From: Alsobacter ponti
GTDB lineage: Bacteria; Pseudomonadota; Alphaproteobacteria; Rhizobiales; Beijerinckiaceae
Direction: 5' to 3'
Assembly (NCBI RefSeq): GCF_024294805.1
Contig: NZ_JANCLU010000002.1
Location: 62,001 to 126,000 of the forward strand
Length of the DNA stretch: 64,000 nucleotides
Shown here: one piece after another, positions 8,842 to 17,067 of the stretch
Layout of the letters: each line of letters begins with the position of its first letter
Numbering within the stretch: the first letter of the stretch is position 1
Made by a program: the position numbers and the translations under genes
Notes under the pieces: model-generated
Seen by the model: only the letters and a program-made list of their open reading frames with translations
Told to the model about the DNA's origin: nothing
Databases searched by the model: none

Positions 8842-9818
8842 CAACGCCACCTCTTGTCGTAGGCGCCAGCCGTCGTGCGCTGTCCTTCGCTGACGCGGCT
8901 GAGCCGGCTGAGAATGGCGGGACGCGCTTCCGGCCTCGCTTCCAGCGCTCGTCGAATCGTCGAAACCACCTCGGCCACGTAGGCCTTTCCGCGCTGGCGC
9001 CCCTCGATCTTCAGCGCCTTGACCCCGGCCTTGCGCAACTCCTCCAGATGGCCGAGCGCGTCGAGGCTGACCGGATCCTCGAAGCTGTGCGCGACGCGTC
9101 CGTCGGCGCTGAAGCGTCCCTTGCAGAGCGTCGGGTAGCCGGCCGGGCGGCCGGCGGCGAAGCGGTCGATGGTGTAGTCGCCCAGGCGCGAGACGAGCTC
9201 CGTTCCCTGCGGCACGTAGCGGACGTGGCTCGCAGGCGAGCACACGCCGTTCATGTTGGGCGAGAGGCCCGTGGCGTAGCTCGACAGCGAGCAGCGCCCT
9301 TCCGCCATGACGCAGAGCCCGCCAAAGACGAACACCTCCGTCTCGCAGGGGGCCTGATGCGTCAGGTTGCGAACTTCGGCGAGGCTTAACACGCGCGGCA
9401 GCACGACGCGCTTCGCCCCGAAAGCCTCGACCAGGAAGGCGACCGAGTCGACGCTTGCGGCGGCCGCCTGGACGGAGACATGGATGCGTTGCGCCGGATG
9501 GCGGCGCGCGGTGTAGGCCATGAGCCCCATGTCGGCCAGGATCACGGCGTCCGCGCCAGCCGTGACGGCGTCGTCCACCGCCTCGAACCAGAGCTGCTCA
9601 GATCCGGCCCGCATGAATGTGTTGATCGCGACGAACGACATGACGCCCCGGGAATGCCCGAATGCGATCGCTGCGGCCATTTCGTCGCGCGAGAAGTTGA
9701 GGCCGGGGAAGTTGCGGGCGTTGGTCTCATTGCGGAATCCGCAATAGACGGCGTCCGCTCCGGCCTCCACGGCCTCGCGGTAGGCCGCGGAATTGCCGGC
9801 CGGGCAGATCAGTTCCAT
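8841..9818 (-). CDS. ubiU: UbiU, O2-independent ubiquinone hydroxylation protein
   Basis: The 325-residue U32-family protein starts MELICPAGN and has the family motif AVYCGFRNETNARNF. Four cluster cysteines appear at C169, C176, C193 and C232 (GGLCVMAEGRCSLS, GVCSPASH, TLCKGRF). To my knowledge these are the same positions as in E. coli UbiU. It forms a heterodimer with UbiV that hydroxylates the quinone ring without O2, using prephenate as oxygen donor in E. coli. The ATG at 9818 lies inside the end of ubiT (10-nt overlap). The tight ubiT-U-V packing suggests a single transcript. Confidence 0.95.
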   Translation of the reverse strand: MELICPAGNSAAYREAVEAGADAVYCGFRNETNARNFPGLNFSRDEMAAAIAFGHSRGVMSFVAINTFMRAGSEQLWFEAVDDAVTAGADAVILADMGLMAYTARRHPAQRIHVSVQAAAASVDSVAFLVEAFGAKRVVLPRVLSLAEVRNLTHQAPCETEVFVFGGLCVMAEGRCSLSSYATGLSPNMNGVCSPASHVRYVPQGTELVSRLGDYTIDRFAAGRPAGYPTLCKGRFSADGRVAHSFEDPVSLDALGHLEELRKAGVKALKIEGRQRGKAYVAEVVSTIRRALEARPEARPAILSRLSRVSEGQRTTAGAYDKRWR

Positions 9819-10309
9819 GTGGTCGGGTCCAGAAGGCGGGTGCGGATGCGCTCGAAGGCGCGCTTGACCAGAGGGCCGGCAGGGCCCGCGATGCCGGCGA
9901 GATCGGTCGGAAGGTCGACCTCGCAATCGTCCAGCGCGTTGCGCAGCGCCAGCATCGCCTCCATGTCGCCGCTCACCACGATGTCTCGAGCGAAGAAGAG
10001 CGCATCCCCGTCGACGCGGCCTTCAAGCAGAGCCAGCAGGCGCACGATCGGCCCTTCCGCACAGGCGTCCGCCATGCCGGGCTCGATGCTCCGTACGACC
10101 CTGATCGTCGCCGGGCGAGGCGTCACGACGAAGGCGAAGGGAAGGTCCGACGATGCAAAGCCGAAGGTGCGTTCGGCGTAGGCTCCCAGCCGATCGACGA
10201 GGGAGGGATGACGCGCGAGTACGACCTCGAATGCCTTCCGGGCCCCGGCCTCGACGAGGAAGAGAGGCGCGGGAACGAGCGCGAGCCGGATGGCGGCGGG
10301 AATTTGCAT
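9809..10309 (-). CDS. ubiT: UbiT, SCP2-domain lipid-binding protein for anaerobic ubiquinone synthesis
   Basis: The 166-residue protein has an SCP2-like fold (PFAFVVTPRPATIRVVRS near residue 56, GDALFFARDIVVSGDMEA near residue 101). UbiT is thought to bind isoprenoid intermediates and takes the place of UbiJ when oxygen is absent. It is the first gene of ubiTUV, with a weak SD at 10309. The promoter region is shared with the divergent ubiD and contains the dyad at 10362-10375. Confidence 0.88.
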   Translation of the reverse strand: MQIPAAIRLALVPAPLFLVEAGARKAFEVVLARHPSLVDRLGAYAERTFGFASSDLPFAFVVTPRPATIRVVRSIEPGMADACAEGPIVRLLALLEGRVDGDALFFARDIVVSGDMEAMLALRNALDDCEVDLPTDLAGIAGPAGPLVKRAFERIRTRLLDPTTWN

Positions 10310-10361
10310 GACGTCCGTCGGTGGTGGCGCGCCAATCTAGCCGAGGCGGTGGCGCGCGAGT

Positions 10362-10375
10362 TTGTCGTGCGACAA
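10362..10375. promoter_or_regulatory. FNR/DNR/NnrR-class dyad shared by ubiT and ubiD promoters
   Basis: TTGTC-GTGC-GACAA is a perfect 5-4-5 palindrome, extendable to six-base arms with a two-base centre. Its centre is about 59 bp from the ubiT ATG and about 41 bp from the ubiD ATG. The geometry is that of Crp/Fnr family operators. It also argues against a ubiD start at 10362, which would lie inside the site. Confidence 0.7.
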
Positions 10376-10409
10376 AGACCGGAGTGATCCTTCGGCGGAG
10401 TTCTTGCGG

Positions 10410-11942
10410 ATGACCGACGCACCTTGCCATCGCCGATCCGAACCCGTCTTTCGAAACTTGAGGGACTTTCTGGCTACGCTGGAGGCGCGCGGCCAACTGC
10501 ATCGGATCGCGCGCCCGGTCTCGCTGGTCCACGAGATGACGGAAATCCATCGGCGCGTCGTGGCGGGGAACGGCCCGGCGCTGCTTTTCGAGGCCCCTGT
10601 CGACGCGCAGGGTGTCACGCGCTCCATCCCTGCTCTCGTCAATCTGTTTGGCACGGTCGAGCGGATCGCCTGGGGGCTGGGAATCGAACCCGACCGGCTG
10701 CGGGATTTCGGGTCCTTCCTGGCGGAGTTGCGAGAGCCACGCCCGCCGCGTGGGTTTGCCGATCTCGGCCGAGGGCTCGGGCTTCTCCGCGCGGCCCTCT
10801 CCATGCGCGAAAAAACAGTCTCTCGGCCGGCAGTGCAGCAGAGAGTGCTGAAAGGAGGCGAGGTGGACCTGTCGCTGCTTCCGGTCCAGTGGTGTTGGCC
10901 GGGCGAGCCGGCACCACTGGTCACGTGGCCGCTCGTCATCACGCGCGCGCCGGACGACACGCACGACGTGAATGTCGGGGTCTACCGCATGCAGGTCGCG
11001 GGCCCGAACAGGCTGATTGTGCGATGGCTGGCGCATCGGGGCGGCGCGAAGCACCACCGCCTCTGGGCGCGCCGCGGCGAGGACATGCCCGTGACCATCG
11101 CCATCGGCGCTGATCCGGCGACCATGCTTGCTGCCGTCCTGCCGCTGCCTGAGACGATCGGCGAGCTTGGATTCTCGGGCCTGCTGCGCGGCGCACCTGT
11201 GCGTCTCGCACGCGCGCTCACCACACTGATGCCCGTGCCCGCCGACGCCGAGATCGTGCTGGAGGGAACCGTCTCCGCGACCGAGACGGCCGAGGAGGGG
11301 CCCTACGGCGACCACACCGGCTATTACAACGCGGTGGACGACTATCCTGTGATGACCGTCTCCGCGCTGACCATGCGCGAGCAGCCGCTCTATCTGTCCA
11401 CATTCACTGGCCGTCCGCCCGACGAACCGTCCCGCCTTGGCGAGGCGTTGACCGAACTTTTCGTGCCCGTGGCGCGCCGGCAATTTCCCGAGATCGAGGA
11501 CCTCTGGCTGCCGCCCGAGGCGTGCTCCTACCGAGCCATCGTAGTCTCCATCGACAAGCGCTACCCGGGCCAGGCGCGGCGGCTGATGATGGGGCTCTGG
11601 TCCCTGCTGCCGCAGTTTTCCTACGCCAAGCTCATCATCGTGGTCGACCAGGACATTCCAGTGCGGTCGTGGCCGGACGTGATGTGGGCGGTCGCGACGC
11701 GCTTCGACGCGCCGCGCGATCTCCTGGTGGTGCCCGGCACGCCCATCGACGCGTTGGACTTCGCCTCCGCGCGGCCGGGCCTCGGCGGCAAGATGGGGCT
11801 CGACGCCACCATCAAGATCGGCCCCGAGACGGATCGGCCATGGGGTCGCGTGCTCGACATGGACCAGGCGGTGAAGGACCGCGTCGACGCGATCTGGTCC
11901 GGCCTTGGCATTGGCCCGCTTCCGGCGGAGGTGGTGGGATGA
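10410..11942 (+). CDS. ubiD: UbiD-family decarboxylase
   Basis: The 510-residue prenyl-FMN-dependent decarboxylase carries family features such as FRNLRDFLATLEARGQLHRI at the N-terminus, GPYGDHTGYY in the middle and HDVNVGVYRMQV upstream. It would remove the carboxyl of the prenylated hydroxybenzoate intermediate. I chose the ATG at 10410 because GGCGGAG lies nine bases upstream and the alternative TTG at 10362 lies within the regulatory dyad. It overlaps ubiX by ATGA and diverges from ubiTUV. This suggests a UbiD dedicated to anaerobic ubiquinone synthesis, although UbiD homologues also act on other aromatic acids. Confidence 0.88.
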   Translation: MTDAPCHRRSEPVFRNLRDFLATLEARGQLHRIARPVSLVHEMTEIHRRVVAGNGPALLFEAPVDAQGVTRSIPALVNLFGTVERIAWGLGIEPDRLRDFGSFLAELREPRPPRGFADLGRGLGLLRAALSMREKTVSRPAVQQRVLKGGEVDLSLLPVQWCWPGEPAPLVTWPLVITRAPDDTHDVNVGVYRMQVAGPNRLIVRWLAHRGGAKHHRLWARRGEDMPVTIAIGADPATMLAAVLPLPETIGELGFSGLLRGAPVRLARALTTLMPVPADAEIVLEGTVSATETAEEGPYGDHTGYYNAVDDYPVMTVSALTMREQPLYLSTFTGRPPDEPSRLGEALTELFVPVARRQFPEIEDLWLPPEACSYRAIVVSIDKRYPGQARRLMMGLWSLLPQFSYAKLIIVVDQDIPVRSWPDVMWAVATRFDAPRDLLVVPGTPIDALDFASARPGLGGKMGLDATIKIGPETDRPWGRVLDMDQAVKDRVDAIWSGLGIGPLPAEVVG

Positions 11943-12601
11943 GGCGGATTGTGGTGGGCCTGTCGGGCGCGTCCGGGGCGGCGCTTGGCCTGCGGATCCT
12001 GGAAAAGCTCCGAAACGTGCCGGATATCGAGCCGCACGCGGTCGTCTCTCGGGCCGCGCGCCGGACGCTCGCCCACGAGGTCGGTCCGGACGCACTCGAC
12101 CGCGTTCGCGCGCTCGTCCATGTCCTGCATCCGATCGAGGATATTGGCGCACCGATCGCCAGTGGGTCGTTCCGCACCGCCGGAATGATCGTCGCGCCCT
12201 GCTCGATGCGCACGCTGTCAGCGATCGCCGCCGGGCTCGCCGACAACCTCTTGGTGCGCGCCGCGGACGTGCATCTGAAGGAGCGCCGCCGGCTCGTGCT
12301 GCTGACGCGCGAAAGCCCGCTGCACCTCGGCCATCTGCGTTCCATGGTGTCGGTCACTGAAATGGGCGCGATCGTGGCTCCGCCGGTTCCCGCCTTCTAC
12401 CTGAAGCCGCTCTCGACAGGGGAGATAGTCGACCAGATCGCGGCGCGGGCACTCGACCTGCTGGACGTCGCGACGGATGCTCGCGCATGGGGTCTGGACG
12501 TGTCGGACGAGTTTGATCGCTCTGGGCGCTCGGAGGGGTATGAGGGCTCGGTCAAGGGAGCGGCGACGCGGACCGTCGCGGAGAAACGCGTTCGTACTTA
12601 G
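11939..12601 (+). CDS. ubiX: UbiX, flavin prenyltransferase
   Basis: The 220-residue protein makes prenyl-FMN, the cofactor of UbiD. Visible family motifs are VVGLSGASGAALGLRILE at the N-terminus, ASGSFRTAGMIVAPCSMRTL near residue 75, LLTRESPLHLGHLRSM near residue 120 and PPVPAFYLKP near residue 148. The ATG overlaps the ubiD stop (ATGA), so cofactor maker and cofactor user are coupled. The C-terminal ~25 residues are polar and extend a little beyond typical UbiX. Confidence 0.93.
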   Translation: MRRIVVGLSGASGAALGLRILEKLRNVPDIEPHAVVSRAARRTLAHEVGPDALDRVRALVHVLHPIEDIGAPIASGSFRTAGMIVAPCSMRTLSAIAAGLADNLLVRAADVHLKERRRLVLLTRESPLHLGHLRSMVSVTEMGAIVAPPVPAFYLKPLSTGEIVDQIAARALDLLDVATDARAWGLDVSDEFDRSGRSEGYEGSVKGAATRTVAEKRVRT

Positions 12602-12722
12602 CTGTCTGCCACGCGGCGCGCATGCCCGAATGGTAGGCGCATGGCGTCGCGCGTAGGCCGGCGAACTCTGCAGGTTGTCCACCGACGATCATTGGTGCAG
12701 GCGGTCGCGCTGTGCCGGGCCG

Positions 12723-13454
12723 TCAGTTGGTGCGGTGCGCCTCGGCCAGGACCTCGCAAGCATCGGCGTTGGCGTTTTCCAGCAGCACCTTGACCGCGCG
12801 GCTTGCCTTCTCGGGCTTGCGATCGCGGATGGCTTTGAACACGTCGTAATGTTCTTGCAGGCAATGCTGGTGGTGCTGGTTGGAGCTCGAGACGCGGAAG
12901 CTCATCTGGAAGTACTGGCGAAACACGTTGGCCAACGGCGCCATGAACACATTGTTGGACGCAATGTAGATGGCGGTGTGAAACGCCACGTCGCCCTCAA
13001 TCCACTGGGCGAAATCGTCCTTGGCGGATGACATCGTCTCCAGCGCGGATTCGATCGCGTAGAGTTGCGCCACCGTGGCGTTGCGGGCCGCCTCCGCCGC
13101 GGCCGCGGGCTCGACGGCGCTCCGGAAGGCGAAGAGCTGTCTAATCACCGCTTCCGAGTTCTCGCTGGCCTGGACCCATGCGAAGACCATCGGGTCCAGG
13201 AAGTTCCACTCGCTCACGTCCGGCACCCAGGTTCCGATGCCGGATCCCGTTCGCAGCAGCCCCTTCGAAACGAGGAGCTTCACCGCCTCGCGCACGACTG
13301 TCCGGCTGACGCCGAAGCTGGCGCCGAGCTCAGCTTCGGTGGGGATGAGCTGGCCGACCGGAAACTCGCCCCCGACGATGCGCGAACCGAGAGCACTCGC
13401 CACATTAAGGTGCAGATTCGACCGCTTCTCGGGGGCCTGGCCTGTAACTTTCAT
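12723..13454 (-). CDS. GntR/FadR-family transcriptional regulator
   Basis: The 243-residue protein has an N-terminal winged helix (LIPTEAELGASFGVSRTVVR, residues ~40-60). The all-helical FCD effector domain follows (RSAVEPAAAAEAAR, DVAFHTAIYIASNN, EHYDVFKAI), with D and H residues that usually bind a metal and a carboxylate ligand. It sits 43 bp after the Gfo/Idh/MocA gene on the same strand and is probably the local regulator of the sugar-acid locus at 13.5-19.3 kb. FadR-type regulators often sense sugar acids, which fits the dehydrogenase-rich neighbourhood. The ligand is unknown. Confidence 0.9.
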   Translation of the reverse strand: MKVTGQAPEKRSNLHLNVASALGSRIVGGEFPVGQLIPTEAELGASFGVSRTVVREAVKLLVSKGLLRTGSGIGTWVPDVSEWNFLDPMVFAWVQASENSEAVIRQLFAFRSAVEPAAAAEAARNATVAQLYAIESALETMSSAKDDFAQWIEGDVAFHTAIYIASNNVFMAPLANVFRQYFQMSFRVSSSNQHHQHCLQEHYDVFKAIRDRKPEKASRAVKVLLENANADACEVLAEAHRTN

Positions 13455-13497
13455 AGGCGTTATCGCTCTCTGGATCCATATCCCTCGTTGGCCGGTT

Positions 13498-14496
13498 TTA
13501 CACGCCGGCGGCTTGTGCCTGCGCCAGGATCGTCTGACACACCAACATCGTCTTGACCGTATCTCTAAACGGCGACGAACAGGTGTCCACCCCCGACTTC
13601 AAACTGTCGATGAACTCGCGGTTCTTGGCCTGAAAGCCGCCAAACACAAAGTTCTTATCGCTGCCGGCCGCCTCCTGCGTGGTGAGTCGCTCGCCGGCAT
13701 AGTCGTTGTCGAGGTAGATCCGGGCCTCTGCCTCCAGTTCGATGTCGGCATAGCCGCCACGAACATGAATCTGAGTGCGGAAGACGCGCCGGCCCGAAGC
13801 CCAGTTGCACACCACGTTGCACACTGCGCCGTTGTCGAAGTGCAGTGTCGCAGTGATAAAGTTGATATCCGGTACGCCAATGCGACGACACCGGCTCTGG
13901 ACGTCCACCACCTCGCCGCCGCAAATCCAGCGGGCGGTGTCGATGGCGTGGGTGCCGTCGTCCATCATGCGGTCGCGCGCGATCAGCATCGGTGACACGT
14001 CGCACTTGAAGAATTCGACGGCAGCCTGGATGACCGGCCCGCGCTGCAGCAGTCTCTCGCGCACCTGTCTCATAATCGGCGCGCTGCGGCGCTGGTGGCT
14101 CACCTGCGTGATCAGGCCCTTGCTGTCGGCCAGATAAGCCAACGCCTGCGCCTGATGCGCGGTGAGCCCCATGGGCTTTTCCACATAGAGGTTGAAGCCG
14201 TTGGCCAAGCACCAGTGCCAGATGGGGTACATGATCTCCGGCTGGCCGATGACGTAAACTCCGTCCGGCGCGAGGTCGCGCAGGATGGTCTGGTAATCGG
14301 TGTCGAGCACCGCCAGGAAGCGTGCTTTCTCCGGGATCCCGTGTGCGTTGCAGGTTTCGTCGAGGCGGTCCTTGCGGGTTTCGATCACACCGACAATCTC
14401 GACGTCGTCGAAGGAGGCGAGGGAGGGGTAGTGCACGCTGTTGGCCATGCGGCCCGCGCCCACAAGGCATATCCTCACTTTGCGGTCCTTGATCAT
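13498..14496 (-). CDS. Gfo/Idh/MocA-family oxidoreductase
   Basis: The 332-residue NAD(P)-dependent dehydrogenase has the Rossmann motif VGAGRMANSVHYPS at the N-terminus and the EKPMGLTAHQA motif near residue 107 that carries the conserved lysine. A catalytic-type pattern DDGTHAIDTARW follows near residue 174. The substrate is likely a cyclic sugar or inositol derivative. The ATG at 14496 is preferred over an upstream extension, which would run into the isomerase gene. It is part of a minus-strand operon with a sugar isomerase, an SDR and ABC transporter genes. Confidence 0.9.
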   Translation of the reverse strand: MIKDRKVRICLVGAGRMANSVHYPSLASFDDVEIVGVIETRKDRLDETCNAHGIPEKARFLAVLDTDYQTILRDLAPDGVYVIGQPEIMYPIWHWCLANGFNLYVEKPMGLTAHQAQALAYLADSKGLITQVSHQRRSAPIMRQVRERLLQRGPVIQAAVEFFKCDVSPMLIARDRMMDDGTHAIDTARWICGGEVVDVQSRCRRIGVPDINFITATLHFDNGAVCNVVCNWASGRRVFRTQIHVRGGYADIELEAEARIYLDNDYAGERLTTQEAAGSDKNFVFGGFQAKNREFIDSLKSGVDTCSSPFRDTVKTMLVCQTILAQAQAAGV

Positions 14497-14518
14497 CGCT
14501 GTCTGCTCCTTAGGTGTG

Positions 14519-15343
14519 TCAGGCCGATGCCGCCACGAGGCTCTTGAGATAGGCCACATCGGACGTGAGGAAGGGCAGAACGTCGTCGCCCATGCGTTGG
14601 GGCTGGCCCTTGGGATCGGTGTACTCTGCCGGAAGCACGAACGTTCCCGTGAACTTCCGTCGCTTCAGCTCGGCGACCAGGCCCGACCAGGAAAAGCCGC
14701 CGTGCCGACCCGTGGTCCAATGGGTGCGCCAAACGGCTTCGTTCTCCTCCGGACCGTTCACGCGTTCGCGGTAGGCATTCTTGAAGTTCACAAGGTTGGG
14801 CATCCGCTCCCACAGCAGGTCGACTGAGAGCTCCGTGGGCTCACCGGCAATGCCGCAATGAGCCATGTCGAGGATGGCGCAGACGTGCTTGGGGTCGAAC
14901 GGCTCGATGAGGTGGTAGAGCCCGATGGCGCTGCCGATGTTGTTTCCCGAGTGGTTCTGCACGCCGATGCGCACGCCAGTTCGATCAAGCAGCGGCAGCA
15001 GGTCGCGGTATCGGGCCTGGTGACTGGCGATCGTCTCGGCGTAGCGCGCCTTCGACAGGTCGATCCCCAGCATGGTGCGAACTATGGGAATGCCGTTATC
15101 GCCGCAGGCCTCGATGACGGCCTCTTCAAGCGGCGCGGCGACGCTGACGATGCGTAGCCCGCGCGACGCAAGAACTTTGCAGGCACGCGCGAGGGTACTC
15201 CCGGCATCGGCCGGCGTGACCTGGTAGCCAGGCCGGATCGGGAGCTCGATTCCCTGGACACCGAGCGCGGCCATGCGATCAGCGACGCTTTCAATGGAAT
15301 CCAGCCAGGGCTTCGTGAAGACGGCGAGGTCGATGTTGGACAT
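14519..15343 (-). CDS. Sugar phosphate isomerase/epimerase-like TIM-barrel protein
   Basis: The 274-residue xylose-isomerase-like TIM barrel contains typical metal-ligand strands: GVQNHSGNNIGSA, CAILDMAHCGIAGEPTE and VNFKNAYRERVNGPEENE. Members isomerise keto sugars or dehydrate inosose-like compounds. The exact substrate cannot be read from the sequence. It lies 22 bp before the Gfo/Idh/MocA gene and is surely co-transcribed with it. Confidence 0.85.
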   Translation of the reverse strand: MSNIDLAVFTKPWLDSIESVADRMAALGVQGIELPIRPGYQVTPADAGSTLARACKVLASRGLRIVSVAAPLEEAVIEACGDNGIPIVRTMLGIDLSKARYAETIASHQARYRDLLPLLDRTGVRIGVQNHSGNNIGSAIGLYHLIEPFDPKHVCAILDMAHCGIAGEPTELSVDLLWERMPNLVNFKNAYRERVNGPEENEAVWRTHWTTGRHGGFSWSGLVAELKRRKFTGTFVLPAEYTDPKGQPQRMGDDVLPFLTSDVAYLKSLVAASA

Positions 15344-15417
15344 GAGTGCTCTCTATGAGTTTGGGCCGCGAGGGGCGCCCTCGGGATTTTCTTAGCGGGG
15401 TAGGGCAATGGCGTCGG

Positions 15418-16167
15418 TCAGACCATCCGCATGGACATGCCGCCGTCGATGACGAAGGTTTCGCCCGTGATGAAGTCGTTCTCGATGAGTTGCAGGATCA
15501 AGGACGCCACTTGGTCGGGCTGACCCTCGCGGCCCAGAGGAATCCGGTTTGCGAGGTTGTTGCGCCGGGCTTCCTCGGTCATGGCGTTCTGGAATGGCGT
15601 ACGGATGATTCCCGGGGCGACGCAGTTGACGCGGATGCCCTCGGCGGCATGGTCCCGGGCGAGGGCGCGCGCCAGCTGGACGAGCGCGGCCTTCACCACT
15701 TGGTAGGGCACGGTGCCGGGGCACCCGCGCAACGCCGCTGCCGAGGAGAGAAAGGTCACGCTTCCGCCTCGTACGGCCAGGGCGCCATGCGCGGCCCGGA
15801 ACAGGTGAAAGGCCGAATGAACGTGCACTGCGAACGCATCCAGCCAAGCGTCAGTTGAAACATCGGGCAGGCGGCCCGGGGCGGGCCCGCCGGCCGCATG
15901 GACCACCGTGTCGATCCGCCCAAACTCCCGTACAGCTTCAGCAACGAGGTGGGTGGCGGTCTCACCGTTGCGAACGTCGCCGGTGACGAGGATGCAGCGT
16001 GCGCCCCCATCGCGGGCGAGCGCGTCGAGCTCGCCGATCACGCCGGGCGCATGACTGCGGGCGTTGATCGCCACGTTCATACCCTGCCCGGCGAGAGCAC
16101 GGGCGGTGGCGAGGCCGATGCCCGAGGTGCCGCCTGTGACGAGTGCCGTCCGGCCGGTCCATTTCAT
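15418..16167 (-). CDS. SDR-family oxidoreductase
   Basis: The 249-residue classical short-chain dehydrogenase has the nucleotide motif VTGGTSGIG near residue 10, catalytic Ser in TFLSSAAALRG, and YQVVK as the catalytic Tyr/Lys pair. A C-terminal DGGMSMRMV is typical of FabG-like enzymes. It probably oxidises a sugar or sugar acid imported by the adjacent transporter. It is spaced between the permease and isomerase genes of the same operon. Confidence 0.92.
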   Translation of the reverse strand: MKWTGRTALVTGGTSGIGLATARALAGQGMNVAINARSHAPGVIGELDALARDGGARCILVTGDVRNGETATHLVAEAVREFGRIDTVVHAAGGPAPGRLPDVSTDAWLDAFAVHVHSAFHLFRAAHGALAVRGGSVTFLSSAAALRGCPGTVPYQVVKAALVQLARALARDHAAEGIRVNCVAPGIIRTPFQNAMTEEARRNNLANRIPLGREGQPDQVASLILQLIENDFITGETFVIDGGMSMRMV

Positions 16168-16203
16168 CCAATGTACTCCCTGTCGCGACCCCGGATCGGG
16201 ACG

Positions 16204-17067
16204 CTATTTGTCCGAGAACGCCGTCAGGCCCGAGATCAGGAACCTCTGGGCGAATAAGTACGCGACCACCACCGGCGCGACGGTGATCACCGTCGCTGCG
16301 AAGAGGTAGACGTAGGAGGTCTGTGCGTCGGGGCCGAAGAAGGTGAACAGGCCCACGCTGGTAACGGCCACATCCTTGGCGCTCGCGATGACCAGCGGCA
16401 CCAGGAACTCGGACCATGAGGTGACGAACACCAGGAAGCCGGCCACCGACAGTCCCGGCAGGCTGAGCGGAACGATGATGCTCCAATAGGTGTGCCACTT
16501 GGAGCAGCCGTCGATCTGGGCCGCCTCGTCGAGGGCGCGCGGCACGGTGTCGAAGAAGCCCTTCAACACCCAGATCGCCAGGGGGATGTGCGAGGCCGTG
16601 TAGATCAGCACCAGCGCGGTCCGCGTGTTAAGCAGCCCGAGATGGTTCATGATCGTGTAGTATGGAACGATATTGACCGTGCTGGGGATCAACTGCAGAC
16701 CCAGCAGCGTCACGAGCAGTACGTCCTTGTACCGGAAGTCCCAGCGCGACAAGGCATAGGCCGCCAAGCCGGCGAAGAACAGCGTGAGGACCACTGTAAA
16801 CAGGGCCACTACTACCGTATTGATCAGATAACGGCCGAATTCGAGCCGAACGAACACGTCCACGTAGTTTGCGATGGTCCAATGCCGCGGCCACAGCGTG
16901 GGCGGGTAAGTGAACAGCTCATTGGGATTCTTGAAGCCGCCGAGCAGGGCCCAGCCTAGCGGCATCAGCACCGCTGCGGCGAGAATGGGATAGAATAAAT
17001 AAGTAAAAGGACTGGGCTCCAGGGGCCGCCGCGCCGGACGGCCGCGAACTGGCACGACGTCAGTCAT
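16204..17067 (-). CDS. CUT1 ABC transporter permease (MalG-like)
   Basis: The 287-residue permease has six predicted membrane helices and the EAA loop DEAAQIDGCSKWHTYWSIIV that contacts the ATPase. The ATG at 17067 overlaps the end of the first permease gene by 8 bp; a GTG at 17076 is an alternative. It pairs with the permease at 17060-17998 and the binding protein at 18023. No ATPase gene is found in this locus. Confidence 0.93.
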   Translation of the reverse strand: MTDVVPVRGRPARRPLEPSPFTYLFYPILAAAVLMPLGWALLGGFKNPNELFTYPPTLWPRHWTIANYVDVFVRLEFGRYLINTVVVALFTVVLTLFFAGLAAYALSRWDFRYKDVLLVTLLGLQLIPSTVNIVPYYTIMNHLGLLNTRTALVLIYTASHIPLAIWVLKGFFDTVPRALDEAAQIDGCSKWHTYWSIIVPLSLPGLSVAGFLVFVTSWSEFLVPLVIASAKDVAVTSVGLFTFFGPDAQTSYVYLFAATVITVAPVVVAYLFAQRFLISGLTAFSDK

